A DNA stretch of 64,000 nt from Posidonia oceanica. Taxonomy: Eukaryota; Streptophyta; Magnoliopsida; Alismatales; Posidoniaceae. The stretch covers positions 102,903,501-102,967,500 of the forward strand of contig JAZBRS010000026.1 of the NCBI GenBank assembly GCA_037176725.1. The letters run 5' to 3'. Positions 20,644 through 32,824 of the stretch are shown here, one piece after another (position 1 is the first letter of the stretch; each line of letters begins with the position of its first letter). The notes beneath the pieces are model-generated. The model did not search any database. It saw nothing but the letters and a program-made list of their open reading frames with translations, and was not told the DNA's origin. A program made the translations under genes and the position numbers.

Positions 20644-21715
20644 CTGCTCTTTCCGGTTGATAGGACCGTAAACTATCATCTTGGGCTGATCCCCGATCTG
20701 GCCCGCAGTTGTGTTATACGGCTGACATCCAGTAACTGTCCCTCGTAATTACACTTTCCAATTGATAGGACTATAAACTATCGTTCCAGTTGATAGGACT
20801 GTAAACTATCGTTCCAGTTGATAGGACTGTAAACTATCATTCTCTGGCTGATGATCCAAAACTCATCCTTGGCTGATATCCGAAACTATCACTTGCAATT
20901 ACGTTATACGGCTGACATCCAGTAACTGTCCCTTGCAATTGCAGCTTCCAGTTGATAGGACTGTAAACTATCGCTCCAGTTGATAGGACTGTAAACTATC
21001 GTTCCAGTTGATAGGACTGTAAACTATCATTCCTTGGCTGATATCCGAAACTATCACCTGCAAATGCATTATACGGCTGATATCCAGTAACTATCCCTCA
21101 TGATTGCGTTTTCCAGTTGATAGGACTGTAAACTATCGTTCCAGTTGATAGGACTGTAAACTATCGCTCCAGTTGATAGGACTGTAAACTATCGTTCCAG
21201 TTGATAGGACTGTAAACTATCCCTCGCAATCATGTTATACGGCTGATATCCAATAACTATCCCTCGCAAATGCCCTTTCCAGTTGATAGGACTGTAAACT
21301 ATCGTTCCAGTTGATAGGTCTGTAAACTATCGTTCCAGTTGATAGGACTGTAAACTATCATTCTCTGGCATTTGCGTTATACGGCTGATACCCAGTAACT
21401 ATCCCTCATGGTTTGTGCTTTCCAGTTGATAGGACTGTAAACTATCGCCTCCAGTTGATAGGACTGTAAACTATCGTTCCAGTTGATAGGTCTGTAAACT
21501 ATCGTTCCAGTTGATAGGACTGTAAACTATCCCGCACAACCATGTTATACGGCTGATATCCAGTAACTATCACTCACAACTGCCTCCGGTTGATAGGACC
21601 GTAAACTATCGTTCCAGTTGATAGGTCTGTAAACTATCGTTCCAGTTGATAGGACTGTAAACTATCACTCCCGGTTGATAGGACCGTAAACTATCCGGCC
21701 GATAAGCCCGACACC
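20641..21715 (+). repeat. 28-bp palindromic tandem array with a second unit type
   Basis: More than twenty copies of a 28-bp unit containing CAGTTGATAGGACTGTAAAC then TATCGTTC. Each holds the inverted pair GATAG ... CTATC. They stand in groups of two to four, separated by a second unit with TTATACGGCTGATATCC and AGTAACTATCCCTC. Element B has a related array with unit about 47 bp (61930-62310) built on the same GATAG/CTATC pair. Confidence 0.9.
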
Positions 21716-22213
21716 TTATCACCTTTTTGGAGTGGCCTTGTCCCAGGAAGGCAAAGTCCCGCATTCCCCTTGCGAAAGGAGAGTTGGCCTCTCTCCCCTC
21801 GCACCCCTCTTTTTTCTGCTAGCTTGCTCCCTGGGCAGGGACAAGCTGCGCCTTCCTTTTTCCTTGCCTTGTCACGCAAGTCTGGCCTTCCTGCCGGGTC
21901 CTCGCGCCACATCGCGCCTTTCTTCTAGCATTTCTCTTGCATCATCTCTGCACCTTCTCAACTAGCATTGCATAATAATTTAGCATCATCAGCATCACAT
22001 GCACTACATCAGCATTCTAGTTGCACTAACTTTTGTACTAATGCTTGCATTGCATCTGCATTAGCATGCATTGCATACTCTGCGCATCATCCATCTGCAC
22101 CTGCATTTTGCAATGCGGCAACGGGCTACGATTTTCGGTGCATCCGCCGAATAAGTAGCTCACGCCCATAGCAAACCTCTGCTCCCGCCGGTCAGTTGGG
22201 GTGTCTTGTCTAC
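21716..22213 (+). other. 3' untranslated region of A before the polypurine tract
   Basis: About 500 bp without a gene. A GC-rich first part (21730-21910) is followed by a stretch of CATCA/GCATTGCAT words (21960-22110). A segment near 22140-22215, including GGTGTCTTGTCTACCC, is conserved in B at about 60622-60700. Confidence 0.6.
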
Positions 22214-22261
22214 CCTGAGCAGCGGCCTCGCTCCGCTTGACCTTGCTCAAGGAGGGGCATC
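22214..22261 (+). other. Polypurine tract of A with adjoining hairpin
   Basis: AAGGAGGGG (22249-22257), then CATC, stands directly before the 3' LTR and is the expected second-strand primer. It overlaps the 3' arm of a hairpin, CCTGAGC (22214) with GCTCAAGG (22245). B keeps both at 60576-60623 on the other strand. Confidence 0.8.
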
Positions 22262-25200
22262 TGTTGACACCCCATCTTGACAGGCTCGGATCATTTGGGA
22301 CCTTCTGGTGACTTCTGGATCTAAACCTAGGTCAAAACAACCCCCAACCCTCTTCATCTCACCCTTCAAAACAAGCCTAACTTGACCTAAGCCTACACCC
22401 TCTTCCCAAGCCCAAAACCTGCCCAAAAACCATAGGAAAACCCATCAACCCCTACTTAGCAAACCTACCCAAACACTTAAAAACTTTCAGCCCAAAACCA
22501 TTCCCAAAAACCCTAGAAAACTTAGGTGAAACCACCCTTTTTCTACACCTCAAAATCCCTCCAAAACTTGCTCAAAATCAGACCAAAGCCCTAGAACCAA
22601 CACTAGAAATCCTAGGCTACACACTCCCCAATTTTCACCCCATTTCAAAACTTTTAAGCCTTCCTTTCACCTAAATTATCCTTTTCTCTCTCCTGGATTA
22701 TCCTTTTCTCTCTCCTCTCTCTCTCCTGATTATCCTCCCTCTTTTCATCCCCTTCTCTCTCTTTTTCTTGCCTGGCTGTGGGCCCCCTTTGTGCTTCTAT
22801 CTCTTCTCTATCTTATTTCTATTTTTACCTTATTTTTGGCATTTTCCCTGACTTTTAAAAAATTATTCTCCTCCAACTCATCTCTTTCCCCTTTATTCTT
22901 CCTTTTTTCCTTTTCTTCTCCTTTCTCTTTTCCTTTTTCTTTCTTTTGCTAAAATCCATAAAAACCCTTAAAAATCCCTAAAACTCTAAAACTAAAGGGA
23001 AACAAACCAGAATCCTAAGAAAAATAATTAAAAATATTAAACAAACAATTAAAAACCTAAACCTAACCAAATCTAGCTAAGATAGAAAGCTAGGAGTGTA
23101 ACCTAAAAAATACGAAATAACCAAAAGAAAATGCTATAAAATCAAGGAAAAAACTAAAATATAATCAAAACCAACCAAAAGTGAAAGCCCTATCAAAATA
23201 ATCTAAAAACAAACCCTAAGAAGAAGTAAAACTATTAAAAACACTAAGACAAATAATTAATGAAAAAACTTAACTTAACAAACCCAAGAAGAACAACTTA
23301 AGAACTTAATTAAAAAGAAAATGAGAAACAAATTAAAAAGATTTAAAGATACTTAATCAAACAAGAGAAACCTAACTAAAAAACATCAAGAGAACTTAAC
23401 AAACAAAAAATCAAAAGTGTAATTTAAAGAAGACCTAAGAAAAATCCTAAAAAGACTAAAATCAAAAGCCCAAAACTCACTCTAATTAATCTAAAAATAA
23501 ATCTTAAAAAATCCTAATTAACATCCCAAGTACTTAACAAGAAAAGCATAATTAAAAAATAACTTAAAAGGCTTAACAAACACTTAATCAAAATGGAAAA
23601 CAAATTAAAAACAAAGAAAACCCTTAAAATCCTAATCAAACCCAAAACCCCTCTAAAACCAGAATTAATCAACTAAAAACAGCCATTAAAAATTTAATCA
23701 AGATCCTAACTTACAGCACAATCATTCTAATATTTTTACTTATTTTTATTTTATTTTTACTTAATTTATTTTCTCCTCTCTTTCCTTTCCATTTCTCTTT
23801 TCTTCCTATTTTTCTTCCTTTCCTCTTCTCCTGCTGGGCCCAGTCCAGCCCGTCCACCCTTTCCTTCTTTCTTTTTTTCTTTTTTCCTCAGCTTGCGGCC
23901 CGGCCCGCCTTCCTCCTTCTTCCTCTTCCTTCTTCTTCCTCTGCATTTTCCTTCTCCTCTCGCGAGCCTACAGCACTCCTTCTTTTTTGAATTCGATTCT
24001 CCCTCTCCATCCAATCCAGCAACAGCTCGCCGCTTCTCTCTTGGCTCTCAGCGGATTTTCCGGCGAGGCATTTACTGCCTGTCTCCCTCGCCGCTTGTCT
24101 CCCTCAGTTGCAGTTCTCGGCGCCGGTGGAATTCGAATTCCACAGCTCGCGCCCAGCAGCCTCAAGCCCTCTGATAAAGCCAGCCCTTCAGCCCCTCTTC
24201 CAATGCCTTTTCGCCATCCGAGAGAGAGAGCCAGAGAAATCCAGAGAATTCCCAAGCAAACTTCTCCTTCTTCTCCCTCTGAATTCAGCAGCCTTCCCCT
24301 TCTTTTACCTCAGAAACCAAGTCCGTTCCAGCCTCCAATTCTCTTCCATTTTCATCCCCTAAATCCACCCAGAGTCCCAGCATTCCTCCTCCACCATTTC
24401 CCGGCCTTTCCACCCCTGAAAACACCTTCAATTCACCTGAACTCCACCGCAGAAACTAACTGCAACCCAACACCACCTCTCCTGAAATTGCCTTCACCAC
24501 AGACCTCCACTCCATCCCAAACCTTCCCCAGTCACTCGCCTGAACTCCACCTCCCCAAGCCACCCAGCCTTCAGCCTTCTCCCCCCTCACAGGCCGAACC
24601 TTTCACCACAAACACTTACCGTCCCCTCTGACCAGAAAACCATCCAATCTGCAAACCCACTCCACAGCCCACCAAGACCCAATTCAACCACCCAGAATCG
24701 ACCACCAGACCTCCAGCAATCTTCCAGAAGATCCCATCCGGCCTGAGGAGCAGCGGACACTCCCCCCGGTCTTCGGCTGCCTCTGTGAACCCAAGATCAG
24801 CCGAATCTTCCTCCGGTCTTCGCAGCAGCCTTCCAAGCATCCAGGAAGCTCCGGAGGGTCGCTCTGAGGAGATCCAAGCCGTCCCGAGCCATTGAAGCCC
24901 CCTCCTCTCACCGGACGAGCTCCACCGGCGACCTCTGAAACCGCCTGCGTCGGGAGGACTTCTCAGCCACGGAAACAGGTAAACTCTTATTCCTTTAGCA
25001 TAATCTTCCTCTCCTCTTGCTTTTCCCCCCCTTAGAATAGGTTTTTCTTCGCTCCTGCGCCGAGTCAACTCCGGCCAGAGTCGTCTTCTCCGGCGAGCCT
25101 CTCCGTGCGTCCCTCCGTTCCGGTCAGCAGAACAGCGTTCCAGCAGCACCCTCCGGTCCGCACGAGTCTCAGGAACACGCTCCGGCCTTCAGATCGCCGC

Positions 25201-28200
25201 GTCGTCGCGCCGATCGCCCGGGGTGCACTTCTGAAGCTCTGCAGATCTCCGGTGGCTTCTCCAGCTCGCTCCAGCCCGCGTCGAGCTCCGCCGAGTGTCG
25301 TCCGAGCACCGTCTGGACCTGGAGATGCTTCCCCGCCGGTCTGCGCTGCCCCAACATCCCTGTGCCGGCGTTCATGGACGCTGGCAGCTTGCTGCTACAG
25401 TGTCCATGGCCGCCGGCCTTTGCACTGTTCATTTATTTTTCTCTTATCTAAGTCTTTTGGTAAATATTGCATTTCTGGTCTGGGTTCTTGTTATTTTGCA
25501 TTCCAGTCCTTTATTTGATTTAATCTGCTGATTTCTGAACTGAAACTATATTAAATTGCATGAAATGTTTGTGATTTTCCTTATTTGCATGCTGATCCAT
25601 TTACTGTGCTTTTCTTCAGTAATAAGTTAGACTTTGGCCCTCCTGCTTTTGATTTTTGCACTTAAGTCCTGCAGTAGTTCAATTTAATTTAACGCATGAA
25701 TTTTGCCATAGGAAATTGCATTCTGGGTCCTCTCTGTTTTCAGTATCTGCATCCTGATCCTCTGTCCTGTAGAACTTAGGTTTTATTTTTCATTTTTGCT
25801 TGTTGCATTGCATTTCTCCCCCTCTGTTTTCTGATTTTTGCATGTAGGTCCTCTTCTAATGCACAGTAATCATTTTAATGCATATTTAGCTTATTAAATT
25901 GCATTTTTGACCTTGCATATTTTAAAAATTGCATGTCAGTCCTCTGTCTGCCCCTTTAATGCATATTTTGCTTCAAAAATTGCATTTTTGATCCTGCATG
26001 ATTTGAAAATTACACATAGGTCCTCTGCATGCTTATAAAAATCATTTAAATGCATATTTTGCTTCAAAAATTGCATTTTAGCCCCCCATGTTTGGAAAAT
26101 TGCATGCAAATCCCCCATTTGCATTCCCAGACTACTTAGGACCCTGTTTTTCTGGAAAAATTGCATTTTAGACCCTAATGATTTCAAAATTGCATTCCAA
26201 TCTGCCACATGTTTTCAAAACTTGTCCTGATGCATACCCCTCTTGGAAAATTGCATTTTAAACCCTGCCTTTTGTAAAATTGCATGCAGACCCTCCTTTT
26301 TTAAATTCCTTGCATGAAAGTCCCAAACCCTTCAAAACCTTTGCATTTAGACCCCCATCCTTTCAAAATTGCATTTTAACCCCCAATTTTTCTGAAAAAT
26401 CACCCTTAAGTATTTTCTTGTATTCTGCATGCATTGCATTCATGCATTCTAGCTTTTTGCATCCTTTGCACACACTTAAAGCTTTATTAGCTCCCATTTA
26501 CATGGGAGGACCCGTCTGCACACCCCTAGGACCTCCTGAACACTTAGATCTATTCTTCTCCTCGGTTCTGGCCCCTCTGCCTTGAAGCTGGGACATCTTC
26601 CAATCCGGCCATTGGATCTTCTCAAACAAGCTACCCAGACGACCCCGGCGAAGCGCTCTTCAGCATGGACAAGCAGATTTCAGATCAGGCTCCAGATTTT
26701 CCAGGTACATCCTCCTAAACCCCTGCACAGCATTCATTTGCATACCATTTGCATTGCATGCATCGTTTTCGCTTTTTGTTTCCTCGATCATGTAGAATAG
26801 GACTTCCTCTTCTTATCTATCAATCTCGTTCCTCTTTTCGCGTATTCTCAAGTGTTTCGTGTCGTGTTTCCCCTGGATTCACCACTTATTGCGACTTTCT
26901 TCTCCTTTTCCACGATCCGATCGCGCCGCGAGCTTTGGGCAGCGTGCGAGACACATCGTGGGGCGGCTTAGTGGGAAACAGTCACAAAGCGGTGGTAATC
27001 CCTCCACTTGCTTATTCTCCCCATTGTAGGTCTTCACACCTACTCTGCGTGGCCCTTAAACAGTGTCTGTTCTCACACACGCACTGTTTGCCTCCCCTTT
27101 CACTTTTCTCAACCTCTCTCTTTGCATTTGCATCTGCATGGTTTTGCCGAGGTTTTATTCCGTCTTTGGCACCATTTTGCGAGCCCGCTTCGCTTTTGGC
27201 ACCGTTTTGCATGTCCGCTTTGTTTTTGGCACCGTTTTGCGTGCCTGCTTCGCTTTTGGCACCGTTTTTGCGTGCCCGTTTCGCTTTTGACACCGTTTTG
27301 CGTGCCTGCTTCGCTTTTGGCATCGTTTTGCGTGTCCGCTTTGTTTTTGGCACCGTTTTGCGTGCCTGCTTCGCTTTTGGCACCGTTTTTGCGTGCCTGC
27401 TTCGCTTTTGGCACCGTTTTGCGTGCCCGCTTTGTTTTTGGCACCGTTTTGAGTGCCCGCTTCGCTTTTGGCACCGTTTTGCGTGCCCGCTTTGTTTTTG
27501 GCACCGTTTTGCCTGCCCGCTTCGCTTTTGGCACCGTTTCGCGTGCCCGCTTTGTTTCTAGCATTGTTTTGCGTGCCGATCTTGTTTTCTTGCACCGTTT
27601 TGTGCGCCGCTCTCGTTTCTCGCATTGTTTCGCGTGTTTTACGTCGTTTTCTCTTGCATGTCGCCTGCATTGCTTGGTTTTACCGTTGTTTTGCTTTTTC
27701 GCTTGCATTTGCATATAGGGCAGTGATGCTTACTGCCTGGAGTTCTCACGAGCCCGGTTTCGCCCGGTTCGGAACACAGACAGCGTTGCTGAGCGTTTAG
27801 ACTGCACGTTTACTTTCCTTGCATTGCATCCCACCACTTAGAGCACACCTATGAGCATTCATTCAGGCATTCATTGGCATTTAGGCATTCAAAATTGCAT
27901 TTCCCTGCGTATGCGAGCGTAAGCCTAGAAAGACCGTTTCTCGGGCGTGTCGGGGGTGCCTAACACCTTCCCCGTGCGTAACAGGAGTCCTTGCCCAGTC
28001 TTTTGGCCCGCAATGACCATATCGCCCTTATCCTAGGCATGAGTCATCTCATTTGCATGTATTTGCATTTGTTTTCCTTTGCATTGCTTTGCTTTGCATT
28101 TCTTGCTTGGTTTTGCATGTTAACTCACGCATTTCCCCCGGTTTTCCTTGTCTCCCGATAATAGACACGGTGGCGACTCTGATTTGTCTTATCTTCCTCT

Positions 28201-28292
28201 TTTTCCCTCTATTTTAAGTGTTTTCGAGTTTAGCCCTCCTCCTCGGACCCTCGCCACTAATAGTAAGCCTGATTTTGATTGGGATTACTACA
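22262..28292 (+). repeat. 3' LTR of element A (6031 bp)
   Basis: Same ends as the 5' LTR (TGTTGACA ... TTACTACA). It is followed at once by the GACAG target copy. Differences from the 5' LTR are scattered single bases, mostly transitions, plus a longer 30-bp minisatellite. At the end of its pyrimidine/C-rich block it has CAGGTAAACTC near 24976 where the 5' LTR has CAAGTAAACTC. Confidence 0.95.
27168..27565 (+). repeat. 30-bp minisatellite in 3' LTR of A, ~13 copies
   Basis: Same unit and place as 5540-5825 but with about four more copies. The extra copies alternate between TTCGCTTTTGGC and TTTGTTTTTGGC endings. Copy-number change may have arisen during reverse transcription or after insertion. 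Confidence 0.85.
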
Positions 28293-28297
28293 GACAG
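28293..28297. repeat. Target-site duplication of element A (right copy)
   Basis: GACAG, identical to 628-632. Confidence 0.95.
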
Positions 28298-28668
28298 CTT
28301 TTGCCATGCTCTTTTCTGCTCTTTGGACAGCTCTTTGCTGACCTCTTTTAGTCGGATAGTTTCTTTTACTATCTCTTTTCGTTGGTTCCTTACTTGGACA
28401 GCTTCTTTGCTGCCTTCTTTCCTCTCAGTTTGGGCGGTTTTTGCCATCATCTTTTCTTGACGCTTTCTAAGTCGTTTTGGTAAGCAGTTCGTACTCTAAG
28501 CCTCTGCTCCGAGCCTACTTTTTCCTTACCTTCCAGTGCGGTGTGTATGTGGAGACAGGACAAGGCATGAGTTCCCCAGGTGTTCCTCTTCCTATTGGCT
28601 TTGGGAATCTCTCTCTTTTCTTGCTTGGTGTTAGGCCCTAGGTCTCTTTAGTGATATAGACATGCTGA
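28298..28668 (-). other. 3' non-coding part of element C
   Basis: No gene seen. It contains a short internal duplication (TTGGACAGCTCTTTGCTGAC and a variant about 80 bp later) and a run (28607-28624) that is purine-rich on the minus strand. That run could be a polypurine tract, but no LTR start follows it, so I do not call one. Confidence 0.45.
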
Positions 28669-31600
28669 TCAAGGGTAGTACCTTTTCAGGTGCATTGCAT
28701 TCCAAGGGTCAGGAAGATCCGTTCCGTTATGGGACAGTCGATAAGCATTCCCTGGATATACAGCAACCACTATGTAGGGTCCTTCCCAAGTTGGCTTTAA
28801 CTTTCCCTTAGGGTGGGGCTTATTGTAGGGCAACACTTCTTTAAGCACTAGATCATCAATTTTAAAGTTGCGTTCGATTACTTTCTTCCGGTAAGCCTTG
28901 GTTAACCTTTGTTGGTAGACACGCATATGCTCGGCGGCTGCCAGCCGTTTCTCATCAAGGAGTTCCAAATGAAGGAGTAAAGCTTGCCTCTTTTCTTTGG
29001 CAGACATTCTCCTATCAATCTTAACTCTTAATGAGGGGATCAGGATCTCGTATGGGACCACTGCTTCCATACCAAAGGCTAAAGCATAGGGGGTTTGACC
29101 CGTTGCCGTCCTTATGGTGGTGCGGTATGCCTATAATGCATTAACAAGCTTATCTGACCAATCCGATCCCGTAGCATCTTCTACCGTCTTTTTAATGATT
29201 TTGATTAAGGTTTTGTTAGTAGCTTTTGCTTGACCGTTCCTTTGCGGGTAATATGGGGAAGAGTGGTGTAGAGTGATATCGAATTTCCGGCACAACCGCT
29301 TGAACTCTTCTGAGATGAAGATTGGTCCGTTGTCTGCTACTAAGGCTTTAGGCACCCCGAACCTTGCGATGATATTTCGCTGTACGAATCGACACAGGGT
29401 TGTGGCCTTGATGTTTGCGAACGCCTCTGCTTCGGCCCATTTGGTGAAGTTCCGTTGCAGTCAGGATGAAAGTGTTGCCCTTTCCCTGATGGATAGGTCC
29501 CACCACATCGAAGGCCCATATGGAGAAAGACCATGATGTTGATAAAGCGTGAAGCGCTAAAGTCGGAGCATAGATTTTGTTGGTATGCAGTTAGCAGCTC
29601 TTGCATCGCTTGACTTTACTTGCGCAGTCGGCTTCCATGGTTGGCCAGTAGTGCCCCCTTCTGATGATCATTTTAGCCATGAACTGGGAGTTGATGTGGC
29701 CTCCGCAGACCCTCTCATGTGTTTCCTTGAGGATCTCGGCCGACTCAGATGTATCCACACACCGGAGTTCAATCCCTAGGGGCATTCTCCGAAAAAGTGT
29801 GTTGGCTCTGATGTAGTATTTGGTAGCCATCATCCTCAGTGCTTCTCTGTCCTTGGGAGTCGCATAGGCCGAGAAGGTGCAATCTTGTACATAATTCTGT
29901 ATGTCATAATACCACGGGTTGCCATCATCGTTTACTTTTGTAGCTCCTTGATAATAGACCTCTGTGCATATTAAGCTTTCCTGGTTTAGTTCCTCTCTGA
30001 GTTCTTCAACCCATTTAGTGGCAGACCCCACTGTTGGGGTGCTGATTCTTCGCACCATGATGGATTGCTCATCTGTCCTTGAGCTGAAGGGGAGCGAGGA
30101 TGCCAATGAGGTTAATGAATCAGCCAGGATGTTGTTGCTTCTAAGGGTGTGTACATATATAACCCAGTCAAATTTCTTCAGTAAGGCTTTGGCTAGGTTG
30201 CGATATTCCTGCAACTTTAGTGAGAGGGTCTTGTATTTGTTGAGGACTTGTCGTATGACAAGCTGTGAGTCCCCAACCACTTTCAGCCTTCTTGCCCCTA
30301 GATCGAGAGCCATTCGGAGCCCTAGAATGAGTGTCTCGTATTCTGCAATGTTGTTACTTGCTGAGAAGTGTAGTTGCGTTGCAGCGAGGAGAACAACACC
30401 CTCTGGAGTGAGGAGTGTTGCCCTTATTTCAGCGCCTTGTGAATTTAGCGCTCCATCGAAATGGAGGGTCCATTCTCTGATGAGTGGCACGACACTATTG
30501 ATTGCCAGTATCTCCTCGTCTGGGAAATCTGTTGACACTGGCTGATACTCTGACACAGGTAGCCCAGCGAGTTGGTCCGCGATGGCTTGCCCCTTGATTG
30601 CCTTCTAGGTGATGAATTGTAGGTCAAACTCAGAAAGGAGCATTTGCCATCGTACTAGCCTTCCAGACAATGCTGGTTTCTCGAACATGTACTTGATGGG
30701 GTCCATCTTGGCTAAGTAGCAGACTTTGTGTGCAAGAAAATAGTGTCTGAGCTTTTGTGAGGCCCATACTAAGGCTAAGCAGTGCCTCTCGATCTGGGAG
30801 TACTTCCTCTCATATTCGATGAACGTTCTAGTGAGGTAATAAACTGCTTTCTCCTTCCTCCCAGTTTCATCGTGTCGTGCAAGGACAACACCCACCGAGT
30901 TATCAGTAACGGCCAAGTAGAGTAGTAATGGCCTCTCGGGGACTGGAGCAGTCAGTACTGGAGGGTTGAGGAGGTAGAGTTTCAGCTCATCGAAGGCCTT
31001 CTGACAGGTATGATCCCACCTGAATTCTGCACCGCCTTTCAAGAGCTCATAGAATGGTCTACACTTTTTCGCATGCTAAGAGATGAACTTTCGGATGAAC
31101 TGTAGCCTCCCTATGAGTCCTCTGAGTTCCTTGATGTTCCTTGGCGGTGGCATGGCTGTTATAGCTTTGGCTTTGGTGGAATCCACTTCTATGCCCCTTT
31201 TGCTTACTATGAAGCCTAGCAACTTTCTGGCAGTGACCCTGAAGACACATTTCTTGGGATTTATTCTGAGATTGTACTGGTCTGCTCTCCGGAGTACTCT
31301 TTCTAGTGCTTCAAAGTGTCCCTCTCTTGTTTCTGACTTTACTAACAGGTCATCCACATAGCACTCCATGCAATCGTGTATCATGTCGTAAAAGATTGCC
31401 ATCATAGCCCTCTGATAGGTGGCTCCGGTGTTCTTTAATCCGAGCAGCATGACTACATAGCAGTAGGTCCCCCATGGAGTAGTAAATGCGGTTTTCTCCT
31501 GGTCTTCTTTTGCAAGCTTAATTTGGTTGTAACCGGAGAAACCGTCTATGAATGAAAGCATCTCATGGCCTGCAGTGTTGTCTATGAGGATGTCTATGTG

Positions 31601-32509
31601 CGGAAGAGGGAAATCGTCTTTTGGGCATGCTTCATTGAGGTTTCTGTAGTCAATGCACACGCGCACTTTGCCATCTTTCTTCATCACTGGAACTATGTTG
31701 GCAATCCATTCTGGATACACCACAACTCTGATGAACTTCGCTTTGTGTAGCTTGTCTATCTCCTCTTTGACTTTTAGAGCGAGGTCTGGACGTAGACGCC
31801 GGAGCTTTTGCTTCGCTATCTTAGCGCCTGGCTTGAGAGGGAGCTTGTGCTCCACTAGTAGTGAATCAAGCCCAGGCATTTCTCCGTAGGAGAAGGCCAG
31901 TACCTTCATATACTTTTTTAGTAGTCTCTCCATTTTGGTCCGTTCATCTGGGTTGAGGGCAGAGCTTATCCGTACTGGTCTTGGATCATCTTCGGTGCCC
32001 AGATTGACTTCCTCTGTTTCTTCAACGGCAGCCTTGGTCTGCTCATCGTATTTCTTCATCATTTCTTCGAAGATGGCAGGGTCTACCGATTCTTCATCTG
32101 GGTCCTCTTCTGTATCCACCAGCTTGAAGACTTCATAGTTTCCAGTGTTTTTACCAGTGATATTTGACACTTCTTCAACCAAGAAGATGGCATGCGACAT
32201 GGCTAACTCTTGTGGCAGTGTTGTGGTATAGTGACATACTTTTATAGTTTGGGTGATCGGCTCCTTACTGTCCCGACCTGCACACTTAGTAGAGTGATTA
32301 GATACTTTTTGCGAGGACACGGTGGCGGTTAAGCCGTCCCTGCCTTGCTCTCGTTTACCTTCCCCACTACTATCTAAACTAGGAAGTAAATTGATGGAAA
32401 GTAAATCATGCGAAAACAAAATGCAGGAATTAAATGCGGGAAAGAAATTATTCACAAGGGTAGGGGGTTTGTCCCTAGGTTTGCCTCTGCGGTGGAGGCG
32501 GTTCGCCAT
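28669..32509 (-). pseudogene. Pol of element C: RT, RNase H, second RNase H, integrase (broken)
   Basis: Read right to left. A variable, acidic N-terminus is followed by RT (about 31080-31930; motif A SFIDGFSGYNQI, YVDD intact, but VMPFGLKN-type motif altered to LLGLKN), a gypsy RNase H (30605-31042), a second RNase H (about 29960-30470: HFDGAL, NNIAEYE, VGDSQLVI, ILADSL) and an integrase finger to KRCKSC. A catalytic core is split by a frameshift near 29440, and the C-terminal domain ends LKRYYP. Stops lie at 31076, 30605, 29591 and 29131. They fit CAG or CAA turned to TAG/TAA, and TGG to TAG. In integrase the first two Asp remain (FDVVG, VADNG), but the catalytic Glu position reads Lys (NGQAKATNK). 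The protein would be inactive. Confidence 0.88.
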
Positions 32510-32521
32510 TTGGCGTTCAGT

Positions 32522-32824
32522 CTGTGGCCCCAGCCCCTTCTTGCTTAGAGGGGCAAGGCCGTGGGTTGCTAAGGAAGCGGGAGAGCTTGAAGATGGGGTC
32601 GGAGTCCTCTGCTTTGGTGTCTTCCGTAGAGGTTCCGGAGGAGTCGCTTGCTTGGATGTCCGGAGGTTGGGGAGTCTAACCTGTGGCCTTGGTCCCTTCT
32701 TGCTTCAGGGGACAAGGTCGTAGATTGTTGAAAAGGTAGGTGAGCTCACCGACAGGATCAGAGTCCTCTGCTTCAGTGCCTTTAGCAGAGGTTCCGGAGG
32801 AATCGCTTGCTTGGATGTCCGAAG
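32522..32824 (-). repeat. Tandem duplication between protease and RT of C
   Basis: Two imperfect copies of about 140-160 bp (about 32522-32660 and 32688-32824). They share TCCTCTGCTT, AGAGGTTCCGGAGGA and TCGCTTGCTTGGATGTCCG. They encode Ser/Asp-rich sequence at the end of the gag-pro frame. This is the place where Ogre-type elements carry an intron. Confidence 0.75.

Larger units (their letters stand above)
633..28292 (+). mobile_element. Element A: giant Ogre-like (Tat clade) Ty3/gypsy retrotransposon, 27.7 kb
   Basis: This is a complete insertion. It has a 5' LTR of 5916 bp, a primer-binding site starting TGGCGACTCC, gag-pro, pol with dual RNase H and integrase, an extra ORF after integrase, several tandem-repeat arrays, a polypurine tract and a 3' LTR of 6031 bp. 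It is flanked by GACAG. Very long LTRs, an extra ORF and a tRNA-Arg-type primer site are known traits of Ogre elements. By eye the two LTRs differ at the order of 1% outside a minisatellite, so the insertion is young. Pol and the extra ORF are nevertheless interrupted, so the copy is not autonomous. Confidence 0.95.
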
